A stretch of DNA of 62,600 nucleotides from the NCBI RefSeq assembly GCF_030012215.1, contig NZ_JASCXX010000030.1:1-62600 (forward strand), in the 5' to 3' direction. The first letter of the stretch is position 1. Each line of letters begins with the position of its first letter. This DNA is from Anaerobaca lacustris (GTDB taxonomy: Bacteria; Planctomycetota; Phycisphaerae; Sedimentisphaerales; Anaerobacaceae). Shown in pieces: positions 51,950 through 60,657 of the stretch. Position numbers and translations under genes: made by a program. The notes beneath the pieces were generated by a model, which was given only the letters and a program-made list of their open reading frames with translations, was not told the DNA's origin and ran no database searches.

Positions 51950-52642
51950 ATGGGAAAAGGAACGATTCTTGTCGTCGATGACGAAGAGGACATACAGGAA
52001 CTGGTGGAACTTCATCTTGTCCGGGAGGGCTACGATGTCTGCACCGCCGGCTCGGGCGAAGAGGCCCTGGAGGTGGCGCAGGCCAAACAGCCGGCGTTGA
52101 CGATCCTGGACCTGATGCTGCCCGGAATCGACGGGCTGCAGGTCTGTCAGATCCTCAAGGCGAACCCCAAGACCCGGCAGATGCCTGTCATTATGCTCAC
52201 CGCCAAGAGCGAGGAAAGCGACGTGGTCACAGGGCTGGAACTGGGGGCCGACGACTACATCACCAAGCCGTTCAGCTCCAAAGTGCTGGTGGCGCGCGTG
52301 CGTCGCGTGCTGCGCAAGACGGCCGATCGGGATTCGGACGAAGGCGTTATACAGATCCACGATCTGCGCATCGACTCGACCCGTTGCGAGGTCCTGCTCA
52401 AGGGCAAGGCCCTTTCGCTGACCTTCTCGGAATTCAACATCCTCCGCGTCCTGGCCCGCCGGCCGGGCGTGGTGTTCACGCGATACCAGATCGTCGATTC
52501 CCTGCACGGGGGCAACTACATCGTCAGCGAGCGGGCGGTGGACGTTCAGATCGCCTACCTTCGCAAGAAGCTGGGCGACTGCAAGGACTACATCGAGACC
52601 GTTCGAGGCGTCGGTTACCGGTTCAAAGACAGCCCGTCGTAG
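51950..52642 (+). CDS. PhoB/OmpR-type response regulator, 230 aa
   Basis: A receiver domain (about 1-120) has the acidic pair in VVDDEEDI, the phosphoacceptor Asp in ILDLMLPGIDGLQV (~53), the Thr in MLTAKSEESD and the Lys in YITKPF. A winged-helix OmpR-type DNA-binding domain follows (about 135-230; LTFSEFNILRVLARRPGVVFTR, VDVQIAYLRKKLGD, IETVRGVGYRF). Length and GVGYRF ending match PhoB. ATG at 51950 gives the standard GTILVVDDE start; a longer start is possible. No histidine kinase is adjacent. The position between a phosphonate operon and a TonB system, with 11-bp repeats upstream, supports a PhoB role. Confidence 0.9.
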   Translation: MGKGTILVVDDEEDIQELVELHLVREGYDVCTAGSGEEALEVAQAKQPALTILDLMLPGIDGLQVCQILKANPKTRQMPVIMLTAKSEESDVVTGLELGADDYITKPFSSKVLVARVRRVLRKTADRDSDEGVIQIHDLRIDSTRCEVLLKGKALSLTFSEFNILRVLARRPGVVFTRYQIVDSLHGGNYIVSERAVDVQIAYLRKKLGDCKDYIETVRGVGYRFKDSPS

Positions 52643-52674
52643 GCTCACCGACCGACGGGTGCTTCGGCCGGCCT

Positions 52675-53367
52675 TCAGCGTTGCTCGGCGCCGATGGCGG
52701 CGGCGCGTTCCCGCAGCGCCGTCGCCGCATCCGGCCGTGCGGTCTCCTGATAGACCATCGCCAGGGCTTCCAGGCTCCGGGCCACGGCGGGATGCCTGGC
52801 CCCGAGCATCCTCTCCCGGATCGTCAATGCCCGCTGGTAGAGCGGTTCGGCCTGTGCATAACGCCCCTGGCTGCTATGGCATTCGGCCAGATTGCTCAGG
52901 CTCAGGGCCACCGAAAGGTGGTCCGGGCCGAGGGCTTTCTCCTTGATGTCCAGGGCCCGCCGATGGAGGGGTTCGGCCTTGGAGTACCAGCCCTGCGCGT
53001 TGTACAGGGCTCCCAGATTGTTCAGGGTCGTTGCCACGGACGGATGGTGGAGGCCCCGGGCCTCCTCTCCGAGCATCAGCGAGAACAGGTAGAGCTGCTC
53101 GGCCTGTTCGTACTGGCCCTGGGCCTTGTGCAGCAGCGCCAGGTTGTTCATGCTCAGGGCGACGGTCGGATGGTACAGGCCTCCTGTCTGCTCGGCCACC
53201 TTGAGCGCCTTTTTTGCCCTCTCCATGCTGCGGTGATACTGGCCCTGTCGGTACAGCGACAGGACTTCGGCGTTGAGCATTTCCCACGTGAGATCCTGCG
53301 TCTCGGCCGGTGTATTCGACGCAAGTACCAGAAGGAGCGATAGAGATGCTGTAATGAGCCTGCTCAT
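52675..53367 (-). CDS. Exported TPR protein, 230 aa
   Basis: A signal peptide (SRLITASLSLLLVLASNTPAET) precedes four to five TPRs of the kinesin-light-chain type, each about 42 residues with the pattern HPxVAxxLNNLAxLxxAQGxYxxAExLxxRAL: HPTVALSMNNLALLHKAQGQ, HPSVATTLNNLGALYNAQGW, HLSVALSLSNLAECHSSQGR, HPAVARSLEALAMVYQETAR. AGAGGT lies upstream of the ATG at 53367, which is preferred over an ATG ten codons earlier. It follows the TonB receptor gene by 38 nt and so is probably its periplasmic partner. Confidence 0.85.
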   Translation of the reverse strand: MSRLITASLSLLLVLASNTPAETQDLTWEMLNAEVLSLYRQGQYHRSMERAKKALKVAEQTGGLYHPTVALSMNNLALLHKAQGQYEQAEQLYLFSLMLGEEARGLHHPSVATTLNNLGALYNAQGWYSKAEPLHRRALDIKEKALGPDHLSVALSLSNLAECHSSQGRYAQAEPLYQRALTIRERMLGARHPAVARSLEALAMVYQETARPDAATALRERAAAIGAEQR

Positions 53368-53405
53368 AAGACCTCTCTGGATGGTTCCAAAGGACATGTG
53401 TGCCC

Positions 53406-56312
53406 TCAGAATTCGTGTTCCATGCTCAGGACGATGTCAATGCCCCTCCTGTAGGACGTTTTGGTCGCCTCGCGGTCGATGTAGTCGGAACGATACACCC
53501 TCTCGATCTTGGGATTGGTCAGATTCTTGATCTGGAGGGAGAGTTTTGTCCGTTCCCCAATGGGTTGCACGACGCCGAGGTTCAGCGAGCCGTATTCCTT
53601 TTCGTAAACGTCGGGGACGTAGCCCCGGCCGAGGGCCACACCGCCTTCGACCAGGGTGTCGCCGCGAACGGTATAGAAGACTCCGACTCGCGTGCCGTAT
53701 TTCTCGCTCTGGTACGTCAGATTCAGGTTGTAGAGAAACTCCGGCGTGTTCGTCATGTCGCGACGCTTCCTCGGCGCCTCCACGTCGGCGAACGACTGCG
53801 CCTCCCGATCCGGCAGCGTCACCTCCGACTCGATGAAGGTGGCGTTGGCCCCGAGCGTGAAGCCACGGAACTGCTCCCAGAACCTTCCCAGGTCCTGGCG
53901 GACCTCCAGCTCGTACCCTTCGAGCCAGCCTTCCGGGTAATTGACGGCGGTGGTGTAGAACAGCGACGCCTGGAAGCGTTGTACGTACTCGATCGGGTTC
54001 TTCACGTCCTTGTGGAACCAGGAAGCCGAGAGAAGGGAGCCGGCGTACGGCTCGTAATCGACCCGCAGGTCGTAGTTCCTCAGCGCGCTCATCGTCAGTT
54101 GCGGGTTTCCGACGAAGATGTCGGCGCCGAGGTATTCCATCTGCATCACCGGCGAAAGCTCCTTGAAGGTCTGACGCGCCACGGTCTCGCTGTAGGAGGC
54201 GCGGAGCTTGACCTTCTCGACCGGCTTGAGTTCGACCCCGATCGACGGCAGGATGTCGTCCTGCGAGTAGGACACGTCGGCTTCGGGTCCGAATCGCGTC
54301 CAGCCGGTCCCTCCGGGGGGCAGATACTGGGCGTTGTCGCTTTCGGGACGGTTGACGATCTTCAGGTCCGTCGATTCGTGCCGGGCCCCACCGACCACCT
54401 TCAGAAAACCGGTGAGCGGCAGATCGATCATGTAATACCACGCCCCGATCTTCTGGTCGCCCTTGTAGTCCACATCCTGGTCGGAGGCCGCGATCGGGTG
54501 CCCTTCACCGACGTAGACGGCGCCCCAGTTTCGCTCCCAGGGGGCCTCATAGGACGTGCCGTCGAACTCATAGAAGAACCCGTCCTGGTTGTACTTCCGC
54601 TCGACGCGGTCGTGGAACACGCCGACCTTCAGGTAGCCTTCTTCGCCGCTCCACTGTTCGAACGGCACCTTGCCGTTGACGGCGACCTGATTGCTCGTTT
54701 CGGTGATGTCCTTCCATATCCGCTGGGCGAATTCGTTGCCGCTTCCGCTGGGGTCGTGTCCATAATGGGCCGCCGGAAACTCCAAAACGTTGGGGATGAC
54801 TACTCGTCCCGGACTCCACCACGTGCGGAACGTCCGCTTGTCGGGCTGGTCCATGCGGGCTTCGTTGTGCGAAAGCGTCCAGTCGAGTTCCGGGTCGAGA
54901 GTGCGCGCGATCTTCCAGAGCGAATACTCCCGAAGGCTCAGGCCATGCCGTCCCTTCAGTTGCAGCGTGGATTGCGATCGCTCGGTGTACTCCAGCGTCT
55001 CGTTGCGGTGGAACGGCGCCTCGATGTCCAGCTCGTCGCGATACAGGCTGCCCCGCGTGTCCTCGAGAAGGGTGGCCTCGTCTTCGGTGATCTGCGTCCG
55101 CATGTAGAGCAGCGAAAGGGCGTGATTGTCCCATTCGGCGCCGACGGCCCCGAGGGCCCCCCATTGAACGGACTCCACCCCCTTGGTCACGTCATACAGG
55201 GTCGTGTATCCGTATTGCTCGAACGGCCTCATCGCATACCGGCCGTCGGTCAGGCGGGCCTCATAGATGTCGAACGTTCCCCCGTCGTCGTAGGAGGCGT
55301 CGTGCTTGTAGTACATGCTGCCGAACGCCCCGACGCGGACGCCGTTGTCGAGCTCGCGCTTGCCGCCGGCGGTGAAGGAGCCGCTGTAGATCAGGGGGGC
55401 GTCGTCGCGCGTGGTTCCCATGACTCCGCCGAACTGATTGTTTCGCGGGATGTCCCTGCCGCTGTCGATGCCCCAGAAATCGACCCCGCCGCCACGATAG
55501 GTGAGAAAATCGTCGCGGTATCGGAGTTGTGTGTTGTATTCGGTACCGATCTTGGCGGTGAGCACGCGTTCATCGGGGATTCCCTTGAGCACGAGATTCA
55601 CCGCGCCGCCGGAGGCGTCGCCCTGTTGGTCGGGCGTGAAGGTCTTGCTGACCTGAATGCTCTCGACCAGGGCGGCGGGGAACTGGTCGAGCTGCACCGC
55701 TCGTTTGTCCACATCGGCCGTGGGCAGACGCACCGCATTCAGTTGCGAATTGACGTACCGGTCCGGCAGACCGCGCACCACGGCGTATTTCCCATCCTCG
55801 ACCGTGGCGCCGGCCACCAGGCGAAGGGCGCCGGCGGCGTCGCTGGCGCCGGCCTGACTCATCAGGTCCGAGCTGATCGCGTCCAGAAACGACGGGCTCG
55901 CCATTCGCAGGTTCAGCAGGCCGATCTCCGAGCCGCCCAGTTCGAGGTCCTGCACCACGAACTCCTCCATCTCCGTGAATTCGCCGGCCAGGGAGGCGTT
56001 CACTTCCGCCATGCCGCCTGCCGAGACGACCACATTGGGGGTGAACTGGCGAGTGTAGCCGTCCTTGGAGAAGACCAGCGTATAGGCGCCCGGGGCGACC
56101 TGCCCGAACACAAAGACCCCCTCCTCGTTGGTGGTCGTGGTCTCTCCGGTTTCATTGATCCATACGCGGACCAGGGGCAGCGGCACGTCGAAATCCTGGT
56201 CGTAGACCACGCCGCGGATGCCGCCGACCTGTTGGGCCGAGGCGGCCGATGCCAGGCAAAACAACCCTATTACGTGCAATACAAAGGGTTTGGCAAGCGG
56301 GTCTATTCGCAC
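53406..56312 (-). CDS. TonB-dependent outer-membrane receptor with carboxypeptidase-like N-terminal domain, 968 aa
   Basis: A TonB-gated import channel. A signal peptide (VLHVIGLFCLASAASAQ) is followed by a carboxypeptidase-regulatory-like beta domain (GGIRGVVYDQDFDVPLPLVRVWI...GAYTLVFSKDGYTRQ, about 30-110), the plug domain (ALRLVAGATVEDGKYAVVRGLPDRYVNSQLNAVRLP, about 160-270) and a 22-strand-type barrel to the C-terminal Phe (SMEHEF), which suits BamA insertion. The plug lacks an obvious TonB box in the first residues. Substrate is not known; context (PhoB-type regulator, phosphonate genes, Pho-like repeats) suggests a phosphorus compound. Confidence 0.92.
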   Translation of the reverse strand: MRIDPLAKPFVLHVIGLFCLASAASAQQVGGIRGVVYDQDFDVPLPLVRVWINETGETTTTNEEGVFVFGQVAPGAYTLVFSKDGYTRQFTPNVVVSAGGMAEVNASLAGEFTEMEEFVVQDLELGGSEIGLLNLRMASPSFLDAISSDLMSQAGASDAAGALRLVAGATVEDGKYAVVRGLPDRYVNSQLNAVRLPTADVDKRAVQLDQFPAALVESIQVSKTFTPDQQGDASGGAVNLVLKGIPDERVLTAKIGTEYNTQLRYRDDFLTYRGGGVDFWGIDSGRDIPRNNQFGGVMGTTRDDAPLIYSGSFTAGGKRELDNGVRVGAFGSMYYKHDASYDDGGTFDIYEARLTDGRYAMRPFEQYGYTTLYDVTKGVESVQWGALGAVGAEWDNHALSLLYMRTQITEDEATLLEDTRGSLYRDELDIEAPFHRNETLEYTERSQSTLQLKGRHGLSLREYSLWKIARTLDPELDWTLSHNEARMDQPDKRTFRTWWSPGRVVIPNVLEFPAAHYGHDPSGSGNEFAQRIWKDITETSNQVAVNGKVPFEQWSGEEGYLKVGVFHDRVERKYNQDGFFYEFDGTSYEAPWERNWGAVYVGEGHPIAASDQDVDYKGDQKIGAWYYMIDLPLTGFLKVVGGARHESTDLKIVNRPESDNAQYLPPGGTGWTRFGPEADVSYSQDDILPSIGVELKPVEKVKLRASYSETVARQTFKELSPVMQMEYLGADIFVGNPQLTMSALRNYDLRVDYEPYAGSLLSASWFHKDVKNPIEYVQRFQASLFYTTAVNYPEGWLEGYELEVRQDLGRFWEQFRGFTLGANATFIESEVTLPDREAQSFADVEAPRKRRDMTNTPEFLYNLNLTYQSEKYGTRVGVFYTVRGDTLVEGGVALGRGYVPDVYEKEYGSLNLGVVQPIGERTKLSLQIKNLTNPKIERVYRSDYIDREATKTSYRRGIDIVLSMEHEF

Positions 56313-56427
56313 GGATCACCTGCAATTCGCTCGACAGCGATTCTGAGAATTCTTCCTTTTTGAGTCTGCTCTAAGTGTCTGTATAGGATATGTGTTAAGA
56401 TGGGTAAGTTCAAGGAAAATTTGGCGT

Positions 56428-56443
56428 TTAACCTAAAGTTAAC
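56428..56443 (-). promoter_or_regulatory. Pho-box-like pair upstream of the TonB receptor
   Basis: TTAAC at 56428 and TTAAC at 56439 are exactly 11 bp apart; on the minus strand the units read TTAAC and TTAAA. The pair lies about 116 bp upstream of the receptor start. Orientation is ambiguous because GTTAAC is palindromic. Confidence 0.45.
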
Positions 56444-56561
56444 ACGGTGGCGGTGGGCGACTTGGCGGTCCGGCCGTGGAGCCGCCGGCCCGGTTAGCCG
56501 GATGGTGCTGCAGGACGCGATGTGCAACGCACGAAGGGGGAAACACGAAACAAACAGAAAG

Positions 56562-56599
56562 TTAACGGATTATCAGTATTGCGCTAATCACAAGCTAAT
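56562..56599 (+). promoter_or_regulatory. Pho-box-like four-unit array upstream of the beta-helix gene
   Basis: TTAAC (56562), TCAGT (56573), CTAAT (56584) and CTAAT (56595) recur at exactly 11 bp. A -10-like GACAAT begins at 56610, 15 bp after the start of the last unit. The unit order is nearly the same as in the array at 59708. Confidence 0.65.
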
Positions 56600-56876
56600 A
56601 CTCTGCGCCGACAATGGCCCCGGATCGGCAGGGTCAAACGGTCACGCGGTGATGTGGTCGAGTTGAGGGATAGCGCGCCTCCTGGCGATCTACATTGTAG
56701 TGTACTCGCGAGTTGGCATAGTGTGCCGGGCGTGTCCCGGCGTGAGCGATCGGTCCCCGGAACCGATGGCTCGGACAACAGCAGTACGGAGGATGCGTGA
56801 CTCGGACTTCCTCCAGATGACAGATGCTGCTTGAGCAGCGCAAACAGACCAAGTGCAACCAGTATGGAGAACAACC

Positions 56877-58328
56877 ATGAAGAAACTCGCATTGATTGCC
56901 CTGATGGGCATGGTGGCCGCCGGCATCGCCGGTGCGGCCGACATTGAGGTGACGGAGAATATCGTCACGTCCACCACATGGACCGCCGACAACGTGTATT
57001 ACCTTCAGGGCGTCATCTACGTCGAGCCCGGCGCGAGCCTGACGATCGAGCCCGGCACCCTGATTCGCGGCAACACGGCCAGCACCCTGGTCATCGCCAA
57101 AGGCGCCCAGATCTTCGCCAACGGCCGCAAAGACGCCCCGATCATCATGACGTCGATGGAGGACGATCTGGTGACCTACCGGCCGGTCTCGGAAGAGTGG
57201 GGCAACCTGACGATCCTGGGCAATGGGATTATCGCGGCGACGATGGACGGCGACGGCACGGGCCAGCCGGACGGCACGGACACCGCACAGATGGAGGGTC
57301 TCGTCGCCCGGTTTGAAGGCGACACCTTTCCGCTGTATGGTGGCGACGATGACGACGACGACAGCGGTGTGGTTCGCTACGTCTCCCTGCGCTACGGTGG
57401 GTTTGTTCTGAGCATGGCCAATGAGCTCAACGGTCTGTCCATCGGTGGCGTCGGACGCGGCACCGATATGGAATATGTCGAGATCATGAACAACGTCGAC
57501 GACGGGATCGAGATCTGGGGCGGCACGCTCAATATCAAGTACTTCTCGATTTGGAACATTGGCGACGACAGCTTCGACGTGGACCAGGGGTGGCGCGGCA
57601 AGGCCCAGTTCGGCCTGATCGTCCAGGGCTACTGCGGTTCGAACAGCCAGGGCTCCGGCATCGGCGACAACATCTTCGAGATGGACGGCGCCGAGGACGC
57701 GTCGGCTCAGCCGTTCGGCACCGCGCTGTTCTACAACATCACCGCGATCGGCCAGCCTCTTGATGGCGATCAGGGCACGGAGTTTCGCGACAACATGCGG
57801 GCCCAGTTCCACAACTGTATCTTCATGGACGTCGGCGATGCGATGATCAAGGACGGAGGCACCAGCGGTGACGGTGGCGGTTACGGTTCGGCCGGCGTTC
57901 CGACGCTGCTCGAACTGTTCAACACGCCGTACGATGAGTATCCGACCAACACGGCCGGCATCGATCCGATGGTGCTCTACCCGGACCTGACGTCGGGCAA
58001 CTGGTGTGATTTCACCAACAATGTGTTCTACAATCTGGCCAAGACCGATTCACTGGTTCAGTTTGGGGTCATGGATGAGGGCAAAGGCAACGTCATTGCC
58101 GAGAACAGCCCGATCCAGGAGATCGTTCGCGAAGATCCGGTGGTCGTTGGCGGCAAGGCCATGGCCAACGTGACCTACCTGAACCCCCGCGCGGCCAACG
58201 ATGCCCGCCACAGCGATCACATTCGCGACTGCGGGTTCATCACGCCGGCGCCGTACAAGGGCGCCTTCCTCGACCACAACTGGCTGGTCGGCTGGACGGC
58301 CGCTTATGCCTACGGCATGACCGACTAA
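56877..58328 (+). CDS. Secreted beta-helix-like protein, 483 aa
   Basis: A signal peptide (KKLALIALMGMVAAGIAGAA) leads to an extended beta-rich protein. The first part, TSTTWTADNVYYLQGVIYVEPGASLTIEPGTLIRGNTASTLVIAKGAQIFANG, is like the repeats of surface proteins common in Bacteroidota that start with 'TWT.D..Y.L.G.vfV..GatLtIepGT'. Asp/Gly-rich loops (GGDDDDDDSG) could bind metal. The fold is probably a right-handed beta-helix; function unknown. GGAGA lies 7-11 nt before the ATG. A Pho-box-like array is upstream, so it may be made under phosphate limitation and work with the TonB receptor at the cell surface. Confidence 0.8.
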   Translation: MKKLALIALMGMVAAGIAGAADIEVTENIVTSTTWTADNVYYLQGVIYVEPGASLTIEPGTLIRGNTASTLVIAKGAQIFANGRKDAPIIMTSMEDDLVTYRPVSEEWGNLTILGNGIIAATMDGDGTGQPDGTDTAQMEGLVARFEGDTFPLYGGDDDDDDSGVVRYVSLRYGGFVLSMANELNGLSIGGVGRGTDMEYVEIMNNVDDGIEIWGGTLNIKYFSIWNIGDDSFDVDQGWRGKAQFGLIVQGYCGSNSQGSGIGDNIFEMDGAEDASAQPFGTALFYNITAIGQPLDGDQGTEFRDNMRAQFHNCIFMDVGDAMIKDGGTSGDGGGYGSAGVPTLLELFNTPYDEYPTNTAGIDPMVLYPDLTSGNWCDFTNNVFYNLAKTDSLVQFGVMDEGKGNVIAENSPIQEIVREDPVVVGGKAMANVTYLNPRAANDARHSDHIRDCGFITPAPYKGAFLDHNWLVGWTAAYAYGMTD

Positions 58329-58383
58329 ATGGTGTATCTTCCATGTGATGAAACCTCCGAGGCCAGACTCGGCGGTAGAAGTC

Positions 58384-58420
58384 GAACTGATGGCAGTGGC
58401 CGATCCGCTGCCATCAGTTC
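58384..58420 (+). terminator. Long stem-loop between beta-helix and TPR-lipoprotein genes
   Basis: A perfect 13-bp stem (GAACTGATGGCAG at 58384-58396 with its complement at 58408-58420), extendable by three more pairs, leaves a 5-nt loop. There is no clean T tract (TGTTCTGATT), so it is more likely an mRNA-stabilising or partial-attenuation hairpin than a full terminator. Confidence 0.6.
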
Positions 58421-58447
58421 TGTTCTGATTGTGACGGTGAGCAGATT

Positions 58448-59668
58448 ATGCGAGTGCGACTGGCCCTGGTTCATTTGTTCCTCGGCGTTGGGTGTCTCGT
58501 CCTGGTTGTTGGCTGTGGTCCAGAGGATGAGGCAGATGCGATCGGTCTCAATGGGGATGCCTCATTGGCCTCCTATCAGGAGGAATTGCTGGAGATCGCG
58601 TTTGGCGCCGCCTCGGCGATGCCCGTGGACCCGCACATCAAGAATCGTTCCCGGCTGCAGGAGACCGTCGTGGCGGCCTGCCTTTCACTGGAGCAGCCCC
58701 AGCGCGCTGTTCGCTACGCTGAGCAGATTCACGACTGGAGGCGTGGGGCGGCCTATGCGGACCTCGCGCTGTTCTACGCACAGCGCCGGCTCGATTCCTA
58801 CGTGCAGCCTCTGCTGGACCAGGCGGCCGAGATTGCCGCCGGTGAGGAGGATTGGCGCAAGGAACGAATCCGAGTCAAGATTGCTCAGGTCCATGCCCTC
58901 ATGGGACGGGTGGAAATGGCGACCCGGTTCGAGCAGGGCGTCGAGCCCGCCGAGAGAGGCAAGGTCGCTCGGATCGAGGTGAGGATCGCCGCGCCGGATT
59001 CCTTCGACGAGCAGATGGAGGCCTTGACCACACTCATCGACACCCAGCAATTCGACATCGTCAGAAATGCCCTGGCCGCGTGCGTCGAGCTGTTCAATCG
59101 CTTCTATGACGACCTCGATTGCCGTACGCAGGCCGAGGACAAGATCAAAGCGTCCTGGGGCAGCCTGCCCGTATTTGTTCGGATCGAGCTGCTGATGGAG
59201 CTGGCGAACGCTTCGCTGGCGCATGCCGATTCGGCCAAGGCGCTGGCGCTGCTCGACGAAGCCAAGAACTTCGTGGAGAGCCCCCGTTGGCAACCCCAGT
59301 CCATCATTCCCCTGATGGCGCAACTGGCCCGACTGCGTTTCCGAGCCGGCGACGAGGCAGGTGCTCGGGCCGAGGCCGAGCGCGCTCTGGATCTGTTTGG
59401 CGCAAAGCGCGATACGATTGTGAACATCTATCGGGCCCAGACGCTTCGCCCGATCGCCGAGGCCTACTATGCAATGGGTGATACGGCCGCTGCGCTCGAT
59501 CTTTACAAGCGGGCGGTTGAAGCGGGGATGGAAAACCCCAATGCAAGGCCCCGGGCCGACGATCTGGTGGCCACCTGTTGTTCGCTGGCCTTGCATGCCG
59601 TGGAGCCAGATGCCGTGCTGGCGAGCCGGATACGCGAAATCCAGGCCGGTCTGGGTGACCCGTGGTGA
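58448..59668 (+). CDS. TPR lipoprotein, 406 aa
   Basis: A lipoprotein signal with lipobox LVVGCGPE (Cys at about residue 23) is followed by an all-helical protein with tetratricopeptide-like repeats, clearest near the end (RPIAEAYYAMGDTAAALDLYKRAVEAG, ~335-361, and RFRAGDEAGARAEAERALDLF). Periplasmic or outer-membrane-attached scaffold; partners unknown. It is on the strand of the beta-helix gene, separated by 119 nt and a strong hairpin, and precedes the DUF3450-ExbB operon. Confidence 0.8.
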   Translation: MRVRLALVHLFLGVGCLVLVVGCGPEDEADAIGLNGDASLASYQEELLEIAFGAASAMPVDPHIKNRSRLQETVVAACLSLEQPQRAVRYAEQIHDWRRGAAYADLALFYAQRRLDSYVQPLLDQAAEIAAGEEDWRKERIRVKIAQVHALMGRVEMATRFEQGVEPAERGKVARIEVRIAAPDSFDEQMEALTTLIDTQQFDIVRNALAACVELFNRFYDDLDCRTQAEDKIKASWGSLPVFVRIELLMELANASLAHADSAKALALLDEAKNFVESPRWQPQSIIPLMAQLARLRFRAGDEAGARAEAERALDLFGAKRDTIVNIYRAQTLRPIAEAYYAMGDTAAALDLYKRAVEAGMENPNARPRADDLVATCCSLALHAVEPDAVLASRIREIQAGLGDPW

Positions 59669-59707
59669 TCAGCGGCGCCCCGGCCGCGAGAAATGGCCCG
59701 CCTCCAA

Positions 59708-59745
59708 TTAACGCAATTTCAATCATCCCCTAATCTGCCGCTAAC
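59708..59745 (+). promoter_or_regulatory. Pho-box-like four-unit array upstream of the DUF3450-ExbB operon
   Basis: TTAAC (59708), TCAAT (59719), CTAAT (59730) and CTAAC (59741) recur at exactly 11 bp. A weak -10-like GAAGAT starts at 59756, 15 bp after the last unit begins. It lies in the 197-nt gap between the TPR lipoprotein and the DUF3450 gene. Confidence 0.68.
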
Positions 59746-59865
59746 GTGGCCCGGTGAAGATACAGACAGCCGAGCCACCGTTGTATGCCTATGCGGGTGA
59801 CCGTGACTCGCGGACACCGTCCAGGGATTGCATGGACGGACCAGTCGCATGAGGAAAGGTTGACT

Positions 59866-60657
59866 GTGATCGAACGAACGTGTCGATGGACGATTCTGGC
59901 GTTGCTGATCTTCGTCTCCCTGGGTGGGGCTGTCGAATCCGATCGGATCGACAACGTCCGCGCCTTGACGGAGCGATGGGTCGAGACGCGCCGAGTGATC
60001 TCCAAAGAGCGGCAGGACTGGACGCTCGGCCGCGAAATGCTTGACGAACGCATCAAGCTCGTCGAGCGAGAAATCGCGTCGTTGCGCGAGAAGATCGACG
60101 AGGCGCAGAAGAGCATCGGCGAGGCCGACGCCAAGCGCGCCGAGCTGGTGGACGAGAATGAGACATTGAAGGCCTCGGCCACCGGACTGACGGAGACCTT
60201 GGCGGCGATGGAAGCTCGCACGGTGGCGTTGGACCGGCGGCTTCCGGACCCGGTTCGCGAACGCATCAAACCGCTTAGCCAGCGCATCCCGGACGATCCG
60301 AACGATACGAACCTGTCCCTTGCCCAGCGGTTCCAGAACGTCATTGGGCTTCTGAACGAGGTGAACAAATTCAATCGCGCCGTTGAGGTGACCAGCGAGA
60401 TCCGCACGATGACGGATGGCAGCGCCGTCGAGGTCGCCGCCCTGTACGTGGGTCTGGGACAAGCCTACTACAGCGGCGCCAATGGGACGGCAGCGGGCGT
60501 CGGGCGTCCCGTCGCTGACGGCTGGCATTGGGAGCCGGCTCCCGACGCCGCCGAGCAGGTGGCGGAGGCTCTCGCCATCCTGAAAAATGAGAAAGTCGCC
60601 GGCTTCGTCCCATTGCCGGCCACCATAGACCAAGGAACGGCCAATGTCCATCGGTAG
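59866..60657 (+). CDS. DUF3450-like periplasmic coiled-coil protein, 263 aa
   Basis: A signal-type segment (WTILALLIFVSLGGAVES) precedes a long coiled coil (about 35-130, heptads rich in Glu, Arg, Ile) and a C-terminal globular part with FNRAVEVTSEIRTMTDGSAVEVAALYVGLGQAYY, which matches DUF3450. DUF3450 proteins are encoded at the front of TonB/ExbB operons in proteobacteria. The GTG at 59866 is chosen: GAGGAAAGG is 7 nt upstream. A frame from 59785 would put the start near the expected transcript start and has no ribosome-binding site. Its end overlaps the ExbB-type gene by 14 bp. Confidence 0.82.
   Translation: MIERTCRWTILALLIFVSLGGAVESDRIDNVRALTERWVETRRVISKERQDWTLGREMLDERIKLVEREIASLREKIDEAQKSIGEADAKRAELVDENETLKASATGLTETLAAMEARTVALDRRLPDPVRERIKPLSQRIPDDPNDTNLSLAQRFQNVIGLLNEVNKFNRAVEVTSEIRTMTDGSAVEVAALYVGLGQAYYSGANGTAAGVGRPVADGWHWEPAPDAAEQVAEALAILKNEKVAGFVPLPATIDQGTANVHR

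Larger units (their letters stand above)
56313..56876. other. Intergenic control region between TonB receptor and beta-helix gene
   Basis: A 564-nt gap between divergent genes, lower in GC than the coding regions. It contains a two-unit repeat near the receptor (56428-56443) and a four-unit 11-bp array (56562-56599) directed to the beta-helix gene. A possible leftward promoter is TTGAAC-N17-TATCCT on the minus strand around 56381-56412. No gene is seen. Confidence 0.6.

Noticed and set aside
53400-56363. A 987-codon open frame on the plus strand opposite the TonB receptor
   Set aside because: It is antisense to a receptor with clear domains and signal peptide; its product is a low-complexity shadow rich in Val, Gly, Arg, typical of high-GC antisense frames.
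56562-56599. 11-bp spaced TTAAC/CTAAT units considered as iterons or a degenerate CRISPR
   Set aside because: No replication gene, no spacers of 30 nt or more; only the 5-bp cores recur and they sit at promoter distance from genes.
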